Shown here piece by piece: positions 1-6,948 of a stretch of DNA of 11,453 bases. The DNA comes from Beroe ovata. Taxonomy: Eukaryota; Ctenophora; Nuda; Beroida; Beroidae. Both the position numbers and the translations under genes were made by a program. The stretch spans positions 233,360 to 244,812 of the forward strand of contig CAMPET010000083.1 of NCBI GenBank assembly GCA_946803715.1, given 5' to 3'. Under the pieces are notes generated by a model. That model was not told the origin of the DNA. It made no database searches and worked only from the letters and a program-made list of their open reading frames with translations. The stretch's first letter is position 1, and every line of letters starts with the position of its first letter.

Positions 1-197
1 TGTGTGTGTGTGTGTGTATGTGTGTGTATGTATGTATGTATGTATGTGTGTGTATGTGTGTGCATGTGAGTGTGTATGTGTGTCTGTGTGTGTTTATGTG
101 ACGTGTGTGTACTCAGTACTTATACCTACTTAACTAAGTGTGTGAACTGTGTGTGTAGGAATGTTTGTGTGTGCGTGTGTGTATGTGAATCTGTGTG
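1..197. repeat. TG/TATG microsatellite, left edge
   Basis: Positions 1 to about 110 are almost pure alternating TG with interspersed TATG units, and decay into a TG-rich degenerate tract up to about 197. The sequence begins inside the repeat, so its true length is unknown. Apparent open frames here (Cys/Val-rich on plus, Thr/His-rich on minus) are translated simple repeat and not genes. Alternating purine-pyrimidine DNA of this kind can adopt Z-DNA, which is a general property and is not shown here. It probably lies in the third intron or further downstream part of the PHF12-like gene. Confidence 0.95.
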
Positions 198-429
198 TAT
201 GAAATTGTGTATGTACTACCAATGGTACAGTACTGTCAACAAGGAATTTGTGTACAGGAATGGACGGGAGTGAGATGCACATGTTTTCTGACCATAACTG
301 GGAATCAGTACATGCCAAAATTCGGACTCCTACTATACAAATACGTCACTTGCAAAGGACATGTCAATTACAAGTTAACATTACAGACTATAAATACACA
401 GCAGTCCCGACATCGCAGTACAATACACA

Positions 430-431
<2 letters not shown>

Positions 432-473
<42 letters not shown>
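432..473. repeat. (CA)21 microsatellite
   Basis: An uninterrupted CA run of 42 bases, preceded by an imperfect CA-rich lead-in from about 421. It is the complement of the TG tract at the left edge, so the two could pair as a long imperfect inverted repeat. Histidine/threonine-rich open frames across it are repeat translation. A run this long and pure is likely to be length-polymorphic. Confidence 0.97.
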
Positions 474-474
<1 letters not shown>

Positions 475-884
475 CGTGTATGCCACTCCTTAGGACACAA
501 AAATCGAATGGGTGACCATAGCAACGGTTCGTATATACATTAGTAAGTTTAGTATTTACTGCAAAATACGACACTACATGGAATGATGGAGCCGGGTGTA
601 GTTCATAACTAATTGTACTTTATAGCAAAATGTACATATCCATGATAATGTAGAGCTACAATGTCTAGTGTTCACTCTATAGTGTACATCGGAGTATAGG
701 GTGCAGACATCAGATTGATCGCACGTTAAAAGTCATCCGATTATTCATTAACAATGTTCATACTTAGTAGAACATACTTCACAATCTGTACACAGACATG
801 TCGCGATTCCTTGTATAGCATAATGTGCAGTAGTACACAATACACATTGCGTACAATGTACAAGTGTACACTATGTATACTCAC
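474..884 (-). other. Non-coding stretch, start of PHF12-like intron 3
   Basis: This stretch follows the exon 3 donor on the minus strand (GTGAGT at 884-879) and is read as the beginning of an intron that continues past the left edge. I looked for the lysine/arginine-rich segment that follows the first PHD finger in PHF12 proteins and saw no candidate exon with flanking AG/GT sites. The two open frames overlapping 741-1013 come from reading exon 3 into this intron and from its opposite strand. There are several short GTAC/GTATAC palindromic words around 838-880 but no named element. Confidence 0.6.
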
Positions 885-1563
885 TATGATAGGCGTGGGT
901 TTGGGGGGCATACAACTATTACACAACCACTCCTCCGATGGTAGGTTGTTCGGGTCCAGGGGCGGCTCGCTGAAATAAACACACTTCGTCATCAGGTAAT
1001 TAACTGGAAACACACGAAATGGGAAAGATGGTGATTGCCACCCCGATTACAATTAATCCTGCTTGTGGCAGTCGGAAATAGTTAATTGTTCCCCTGTTAT
1101 AATGTCCCACTTGTGTTGGACTATAGAATGGATGCACTAATGAAATCACTTGAGACTCGCAATAATTGTCATATCTATAGCTTCTCTACATACCAGCAGT
1201 GATAATGGTAAGCAGCAGGGCACTTCTCGCAACAGATAAGCGGTCCCCCTTCATTACAGTAGTTACAGAAATCATTGTTCGGCCGGACTCCCTTTCCTTT
1301 TGTCGTGCTGCTTGGGACATGGTCCTGGCTCTCTGCCGATAAACTTCCTGGAGCCGCTATCAGCCTCGCTATTCGCTGAAATATGATTAAATGCAACGAA
1401 TGGTATATTATAGATGCATGTTGCACGTGGTGATATTATTGATGCGTGGTGCACACCCTGCACAAGAGGTTCGACAAAAAGTTCAATTACTCACATCTGA
1501 AAGACCATCGCCGTTTTCGTAAGAAATGTTATCCAGCGTCAGATTCTTATCCTTTTTTGACAT
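885..1563 (-). CDS. PHF12: PHF12-like PHD-finger protein, N-terminal part (3 exons)
   Basis: Exons on the minus strand are 1563-1495 (23 codons from ATG), 1375-1194 and 969-885, with introns of 119 and 224 bp. Donors are GTGAGT, GTATGT and GTGAGT; acceptors are TTTCAG. Phases 0, 2 and 0 agree throughout and give 112 residues, the C-terminus being off the left edge. Residues 60-103 form a complete C4HC3 PHD zinc finger: C60/C63, C72/C75, H80/C83, C100/C103, with the PHF12-like core EGGPLICCEKCPAAYH. The upstream RIARLIAAP segment matches the short conserved helix-like stretch before the finger in PHF12 (human: MEQIQALLAPP). PHF12 (Pf1) is a nuclear subunit of Sin3-HDAC corepressor complexes. 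What is known of the family is the function; what is seen is the finger and the N-terminal layout. Another PHD protein is possible, since the second PHD and FHA domain are not in view. Confidence 0.78.
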
Positions 1564-2008
1564 CCTATTGGTTATGGGAAAATGTTTATCGACCTAAAGC
1601 AATTCACATGTGATTTGAAACAATGCATTCGATGGCTTGATAAACTCAGTGTTAGGAAATATGTTCGATATAAATAAAATTTACAGAATCAAAGATTCTA
1701 CAAAATCTACAAATTTTATAAGTTCAAACAGTGAAATCTCAAATCATAACTTAAACTCTGGCTAGAATTAAAAATTAAATATAGAAATCGATCAAGCATA
1801 TCAACATAAAACTGCTCAAAATAGTTAATTATTTAAAAAAGGTACTAATTTTAAATCAATACATTGATAAAATCAAAATCTAACTATTCACAGTACAAAA
1901 CAACCCTTCCCAGTTAATTTGCGGTACATGGTATATGAGTAATGACTTAACATGAAACCAGGGACGATGATTTTCGCATATAAAAAGTAATGAGATGAAT
2001 CAACAAAA
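1564..2008. other. AT-rich intergenic spacer between PHF12-like and monooxygenase genes
   Basis: This stretch of 445 bp lies between the start codon of the PHF12-like gene and the stop codon of the monooxygenase gene, both on the minus strand. It must contain the promoter of the former and the 3' UTR of the latter. It is very AT-rich, especially 1660-1880. I found no canonical AATAAA in the minus orientation close after the stop at 2009, so the polyadenylation site cannot be placed. No open frame or repeat of note. Confidence 0.6.
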
Positions 2009-4687
2009 CTATAGAAAGCTGTAATTATGTGAGTCGAATGATTTGGTCTTCAACCAGAATGCGAAAAGATTTGATGGCCAAAAAGACCAATTCACACCAC
2101 GTGCATTTTGATACCAGCTTGTGCAGTATCTGCCACCTTCAAAAACCTTGTTTTTCATGTTGCTGCTTGTCCAATCCATAAACTTTTCGAGCGCCTTTTC
2201 CTCAAGAACTATCATTCGTGCTCTTTTACAAATCATCTCCTTAATGGCAAGCATGATGTAGTTTATTTGGCATTCCCCAATGAACAAAGCAGAGTTGTGA
2301 CCAAGGACACTGCCAGGTCCTCCAATAGTAAAGAAATTGGGACACAGTGGATTAGCAACGCCTAAATAAGACTTAGGATGGTCTGAATGATAATCACTGA
2401 GAGACGCTCCACCAAGTCCCTTGACCTCAAAAGAGTTGACACTTCCAATAAGATCAAATCCGGTGGCATATATTATCACATCTAGGTTATGGTGAACTTT
2501 ATCACGAGTAATGATGCCTCTATCATAGAAGCTGGTTATATCCTCTGTTACTAACTTTACATTTTGTTTGTTAAATGTTTGCAGATAGCTTGTACTGGGG
2601 GTAATTCTCTTACATCCCATGGGGATCTTGGGAGTGAGTTTCTCAGCGGTATTCTGATCAGTAACTGTGTTCCTAATGTGCTGTCTCAAATTCTCATGCA
2701 CCCAACTTTGAATCAAAGCATGAGTCCTCCCAATAATTGGAATTTCTTTTGATGGTAACATGAACATTATGAAGAAAGCTATTTCATACCTCAAAAACAA
2801 GTACCATCTGTAAAGTCGATTTATCAAAGGCAACAAATGAAACATCTTCTTACAAGATGGATAATACTTGTATTCAACTCTAGTAGGACACCATGCAGGA
2901 GTTCTTTGAAAGACAGTGAGGGAAAGTATGTCCATATTTGCAATCTTTGGGATAGCTTGAATGGCAGAGGCTCCAGTTCCAATGATTCCTACGTTTTTGT
3001 CAGTCATGTCTAAATTGACATCCCATCTGTTAGTATGAACTTTTACTCCTTGAAATTGATTTGAGCATGGGAAATTTGGAAAATGAGGCTTATGCAACAA
3101 ACCAGTACCAGTGATAATGATATCAAAATATAGCTCCTCCCCTGAACTTAAAACTGTTCTCCATTGGAGTGTCTTGTCATTCCAAGAAGCAGATAACACT
3201 GATGTATTAAACTGGATTTTGGCTCTAATGGGAGATGCTATGTTTTTAACATAGTCTAAAATCTCTGATCCTTCACTAAAGCTTTGACTCCAGTTTGGAT
3301 TCAATTTATCAGACAAACTGTAAAGGTGACTCATTACATCACATCCAACTCCAGGATAGATATTGTCATACCATGTTCCACCAACTTCGCAATTTTTCTC
3401 TATTATCTTGTAACTGAAATTGTTTAACAGTTCAGATGATTAAATGGGCGTGATACACTACCCATTACATAGACAACAGGACGTTACTTAAGAAGGACAT
3501 AAGACAGCTAAACATGACCTGTGATCAAAATCCAGAGTGCTTACTTGAAACAATGGTTTTATGAAGGAGCACTTTATCACAATTTGGCCATTTCTTTGAA
3601 TAAGCACAGAAAATGGTGCTTGCCTGGTTGTCTGACTATCCTTAATTGTTTCAGTTTGCATGGCGCATTGTTTTCCAAAATAACATCATATTTTACCATG
3701 AGTCAAAAAGAATAACTGCAGAGCAGAAGCAACAACTCAAGGCAAATTTGACTGTTGCTCAAATCAGAACCTACTTGCATTCATTCCATCAACAAAAACT
3801 CAAACTTAATCAAAGCACCTCCATCATCGGAAATGAGCTCTCAGTTCACTATTACAGTAGTAGCACGTGTCCATGGCAACACGCACTTAATTTCAAAATC
3901 AGCACTAGCATTTCGTGAAGGACAACTGGACAAGCAAACAACCAAATTATAATATAGATTGTAGTCATGACCACACACTTCACAACAAATCTACTGATAA
4001 TTTCAAGACACCAGTCTCTTCTTCAGGATCTCCCCAAACTTTGGCCCTTACTTCTCAAATTTGCAATATCACACTTCTATGTTAAACTCAAAACTCTAAN
4101 TCGGCCTTGGTTTTTTTTGGGCTACATACCCCCCCACATGTCCATGGCAACGTGCACTTAACTTCAAAATCAGCACTTGCATTTCGTGGCCGACAACTGG
4201 ACAAATAAACCACCAAATAGTAATTTAGATTGTAGTCATGACCACACACTTCACAACAAATCTGCTGATAATTTCAAGACACCAGTCTCTTCTTCAGGAT
4301 CTCTGCAAACTTTGGCCCTTACCTCTCAAATTTACAATATCACACTTCTATGTTAAACTCAAAACTCTAATACACTCCCTATTAGAAATTTTGTAATCAT
4401 ATTTTTACTTACTCTATACCAAGTCTTTCAAGTTTCCTTCCTATAGCTATTCCACTGAAACCTGCTCCAACTACACATATCTTGAGGTTGCATTCTGCAA
4501 CAGCCTGAAGAGAATTAAGTTCATATTACTGAAGGACACTCTTAATTTATCTTGCTAACATGTCCTTCTCTATACTAACCCTTCTGAGCATATAACTATG
4601 ATTCCTTTTTCTTCTGAACGACTTCCAAAACCAAAGTGTTACAATCCCAATCACAATACAGCAAAAAGCCACGACATGTATGCACAT
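2009..4687 (-). CDS. Membrane-anchored Baeyer-Villiger-type flavin monooxygenase (4 exons)
   Basis: Exons on the minus strand are 4687-4580, 4504-4413 and 3413-2009, giving 36 + 30 + 1 + 467 = 534 residues in three coding blocks (the first two introns are 75 and 999 bp; so three coding exons are seen). Phases 0 and 2 agree. ATG 4687 is the first Met after an in-frame TGA. Residues 4-22 are hydrophobic and followed by KSFRRKRNH, a signal-anchor pattern suggesting an ER tether with a cytosolic catalytic body (inference). Next come the FAD site GAGFSG (49-54), GGTWYDNIYPGVGCD (78-92), the Baeyer-Villiger fingerprint FQGVKVHTNRWD (187-198), the NADPH Rossmann motif GTGASA (211-216), GCKR (333-336, aligned by memory with the active-site arginine of phenylacetone monooxygenase), ATGF (383-386) and GPGSVLGHN (432-440). 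Family members insert one oxygen atom into ketones or oxidise S/N using NADPH and O2. The substrate is unknown. Length is near the family norm of about 500 plus the anchor. Confidence 0.92.
3414..3863 (+). other. Unrecognised part of monooxygenase intron 2
   Basis: This 450-bp stretch between the terminal exon acceptor (AG at 3415-3414, minus strand) and the tandem repeat copies carries overlapping plus-strand open frames of 64-90 residues. One contains a passage reading EQKQQLKANLTVAQIRTYL, but there is no splice-consistent context or recognised domain. It may be the remains of an inserted element, since other introns of the central region are 71-75 bp. I see nothing I can name. Confidence 0.4.
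3864..4370. repeat. Tandem pair of a 236-bp dispersed repeat inside monooxygenase intron 2
   Basis: Copy 1 spans 3864-4099 and copy 2 spans 4135-4370, both in the same direction and both 236 bp, with about 19 differences by eye (roughly 92% identity). They start with a CAC(G/A)TGTCCATGGCAAC block and end with AAACTCAAAACTCTAA. A 35-bp linker (4100-4134) holds an N, a T8 run and a C7 run. A shorter inverted relative lies at about 5182-5275, so this is a dispersed family and not just a local duplication. No coding capacity, terminal inverted repeats or RNA polymerase III boxes were recognised, so it is a non-autonomous repeat of unknown class. Confidence 0.88.
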
Positions 4688-4909
4688 CACCTTTTCGTAG
4701 ATAATGGCATAATCCTTCCAGATGATGGCAAGTCAAACATACAGATGCAATGTAAAGATGCAATGTGAACCTTTATCAATGTTGAACAAGTTCTGATAAG
4801 AAAAACTTGTAAGAGCATCATGGAATGGACCTGAAATTGAACCCAAGCAAACACATACTCTTCCATATCTGGTGGTGTATTAGGATCATTCAGATCCATG
4901 GCCAATAGA

Positions 4910-4933
4910 TCACTGGACCTAGGGGTCCAGTGA
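4910..4933. repeat. Perfect 10-bp-arm hairpin upstream of the monooxygenase start
   Basis: The arms TCACTGGACC (4910-4919) and GGTCCAGTGA (4924-4933) are exact reverse complements separated by TAGG. The structure sits 223 bp upstream of the monooxygenase ATG in the minus orientation, so it lies in its 5' UTR or promoter region. It could be a protein-binding palindrome or the edge of a small repeat. No T-run follows, and a bacterial-style terminator makes no sense here. Confidence 0.75.
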
Positions 4934-5130
4934 CCTTCAAAAATTTTTTAGCTAATTCAGACTAATGCTTTAATTACTGTTTTTCATTAAATTTCAGAGC
5001 TTTTATTTTCAGTAGGATTTCGGCTTCGGTTTTAATTTTTAATGTCTCAGGGGTTTGATTGTCATTGGAGTATTTTAAATTCATAAGAGTTGGTATTTTA
5101 AATTTATATGTTCCTAATTCATCTATAATC

Positions 5131-5178
5131 TCATCATTTTCATCTCATATCATTTTCATCATCATATCATTTTCATCT
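5131..5178 (+). repeat. Short ATCATTTTCATC tandem repeat (about 3 units)
   Basis: Three imperfect units of about 15-17 bp carrying ATCATTTTCATC follow each other and end where the inverted copy of the intron 2 repeat begins. The sequence is pyrimidine-rich on the plus strand. The placement suggests a variable simple tail or flank of the neighbouring repeat element, which is inference only. Confidence 0.7.
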
Positions 5179-5181
5179 AAT

Positions 5182-5275
5182 CTCAGAAGCGAGGGCCACA
5201 CTTTGTGGAGATCCTGAAGAAGAGACTATAATGTCTTGAAACTGTCAGTAGATTTGTGGTGAAAAAGTGTGTGGG
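5182..5275 (-). repeat. Inverted partial copy of the intron 2 dispersed repeat
   Basis: Read on the minus strand, this stretch matches the central part of the 236-bp repeat in the monooxygenase intron: CACACACTT, AAATCTACTGA, TTTCAAGACA, CTCTTCTTCAGGATCTCC and GGCCCT blocks occur in the same order with small differences. It is more diverged than the two intron copies are from each other. A fainter relation (GACAGTTTC ... CATCTTCAGGATCTCC on the plus strand) lies at about 6625-6682. Confidence 0.8.
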
Positions 5276-5552
5276 TTTGATTCAATTGACTTTGTATCAC
5301 TGTCTACAATATTCAATCATCTGAAGCTCTTCCATATCCAATGCAAAAACCCAAAACCTCAGGAATTGCTCTTCCAATCTACCAACTTATCAAGTACCAA
5401 TCAATACAAGATTTCAAATAGAATAAAATAAAACAATGGATTATGGTATTCACTATTATAGAATCATTGTACATGTAAAAAACGCTGTCCCAGTGACCAA
5501 TCACCAAAATTACTGAGATAAATATTTTCCTTTGTATGGGTTTTCATTTGTG

Positions 5553-6005
5553 CACGTTAAGTTGCCTGGCGATAATAGGCCCAGCTGACCTTCTGAGAAT
5601 AATCTGCGGCGCACGCGCAATGAAATTCTCGACAGGGGCTATCATCGACAGTCGTCAGCGTGTGCACACGTTGCGCGCCCCTGTTCTACTCAGTGAACTG
5701 AAAAGTCGTAGAAAGCAAAGACGAAGAGACGCGAAGGAGACGCGCAGCGCGAGCGGAGTATTTGGGTCACGCAGCGCGGGAACACGTCAGCGCCAAACGT
5801 TCGCGTTGAGCGCGGCGCCTTTTATTCATCCAATGATCTGAAAATTTATATAAAAAAGCGCGCAGCGCGCGGAATATTTTGGTCACGTTGTCTGGCGATG
5901 CCAGACCGCTGATGCAAGCCGCTGTCTGAGAATAAGTTTGCGCCGCGCGCGAAACGAAATTCTCGACAGGGTCTATCATCGATCGACAAGGGTCACGCAG
6001 CGCGA
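5553..6005. repeat. GC- and CpG-rich cluster of degenerate direct repeats
   Basis: Two related copies lie at about 5553-5652 and 5884-5985. Both contain, in order, CACGTT, a CTGGCGAT block, TCTGAGAATAA, a CGC-rich block, GAAATTCTCGACAGGG and CTATCATCGA. A second motif, GGTCACGCAGCGCG, occurs at about 5765 and 5991, and a CGCAGCGCG-to-TTGGTCACG block occurs at about 5740-5770 and 5861-5886. The whole is strongly CpG-rich compared with its AT-rich surroundings. It may be a transposon-derived repeat. A CpG-island-like promoter for the divergent genes is the alternative. Open frames of 70-101 residues across it look like spurious GC-rich frames. Confidence 0.72.
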
Positions 6006-6333
6006 AAACAGGATTTTACCAAGGTGATCATTATGTTTATAAAAACCAACCATTGCTTAATCGGCAGCTGCATCCTGGATGAGCGCAGCGCTAGCTGCAG
6101 TTGATTTTAAAGTTTTTAATTGCCTGATGTTATCTGTTCACTGTTTCTTGACAACATTTCTGATAAGTCTGAAACAGTCTTTCTTGAGTTAATATGGGTA
6201 TTGAAAGAGAGCCTGTTTTCAAGAGCTACACCAAGATTGCGAACATCAAATGAAAACCTGGAAGGATGATGCCTCCTTAATGTCAATCTTGTCAAATATT
6301 GCCTGGGGCCCGATAACTATTATCAGTATTCAA

Positions 6334-6367
6334 TTTCAAGAATTCAATGGTTTCAAGAATTCAATGG
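6334..6367 (+). repeat. Exact 17-bp tandem duplication
   Basis: The unit TTTCAAGAATTCAATGG occurs twice head-to-tail without a mismatch, followed by a third partial TTTG. It contains an EcoRI-type GAATTC palindrome. It is probably a recent replication slippage product of no function. Confidence 0.9.
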
Positions 6368-6920
6368 TTTGTGGTATTGCTACTTATGTTGTAAAAGTGG
6401 TTATGTAATTTATTCATTTTATTCAGTAATTGATTGGTTTCCTCCAATGTAGTACTATTGGTTTTCATAAATGAATGAAATTTTTATTTATTTGACTAGT
6501 TATTTCAAGAACATCTGTTCAAAATAAGTCTTCAAGATGATTTGATAATGAGTACATGTGAATGAAACTCAAAAGGTATGACACATTTATCTTAAATTGA
6601 ACCTTACACACCCCACTAATCAAATGACAGTTTCGGAATTAAAGCTTTTTTGAGGTAAAACTCCATCTTCAGGATCTCCTCAAATTTGATTGTAATTAGT
6701 AGTATTGATAAGTTTGAAACTTTAAAAGGGGTTTCTTGCTGAGGTCAAAAATTGATATTTATATTTCAATGCGTTTGATATTTGTCACTATCTACAACAG
6801 TGACAATACCCTTTTATTCATTTTGTATCTTATTTAGAATTTCATCATTCTGAGATAGACTTGAGTAGCAGGTTTGTCAATTTGATGATCAGACAAATTT
6901 TCATCAGTGCTTTCCTGCAG

Positions 6921-6932
6921 ATGAATGGATAG
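6921..6932 (+). promoter_or_regulatory. Possible minimal upstream ORF and 5' UTR acceptor of WDR37
   Basis: Directly after the acceptor-like TTTCCTGCAG (ending 6920) comes ATG AAT GGA TAG, a three-codon upstream reading frame that terminates 16 bases before the WDR37 ATG at 6949. If transcripts begin upstream and splice here, it would be the first AUG met by scanning ribosomes and could lower WDR37 translation. Both the splice and the effect are inferred. Confidence 0.35.
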
Positions 6933-6948
6933 ATCACAAATCTGAACT

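Larger units (their letters stand above)
6006..6948. other. AT-rich upstream region of WDR37
   Basis: This is about 940 bp without a recognised gene, upstream of the WDR37 start. It holds TATA-like words (TTTATAAAAA at about 6034; another, TTATATAAAAAAG, lies just upstream at about 5845), which are too common in AT-rich DNA to call promoters. A good splice acceptor, TTTCCTGCAG, ends at 6920 and suggests a 5' UTR intron whose first exon lies somewhere upstream. A weak relative of the 236-bp repeat is seen around 6605-6690. Confidence 0.5.

Noticed and set aside
70-515. Open frames of 62-106 residues over the TG and CA tracts on both strands
   Set aside because: They are translations of dinucleotide repeats (Cys/Val or Thr/His runs) without splice or start context.
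741-1013. A 90-residue minus-strand open frame taken as one gene
   Set aside because: Only 885-969 is exonic, bounded by TTTCAG and GTGAGT; the rest is read-through into flanking introns.
2108-2752. Plus-strand open frames of 62 and 85 residues
   Set aside because: They are antisense shadows of the large monooxygenase exon and show no motif.
3521-3952. Plus-strand open frames inside monooxygenase intron 2
   Set aside because: Overlapping short frames with no recognised domain, running into the repeat copies; at most relics of an inserted element.
4687-4905. A 72-residue minus-strand open frame just upstream of the monooxygenase
   Set aside because: It ends in the TGA that overlaps the real start codon at 4687 and is in another frame; nothing recognisable, probably leader sequence.
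4910-4933. Hairpin considered as a transcription terminator
   Set aside because: It has no T-run and lies in a eukaryotic upstream region, where intrinsic terminators are not expected.
5536-5979. Arg/Ala-rich open frames in the GC-rich patch
   Set aside because: GC-rich DNA lacks stop codons by chance, the two strands overlap, and the internal repeats explain the sequence.
6120-6269. A 49-codon open frame without Met that reads somewhat protein-like (LELIWVLKESLFS region)
   Set aside because: It has no start, no convincing splice sites and no recognised family; too short to call, though it could be a decayed exon.
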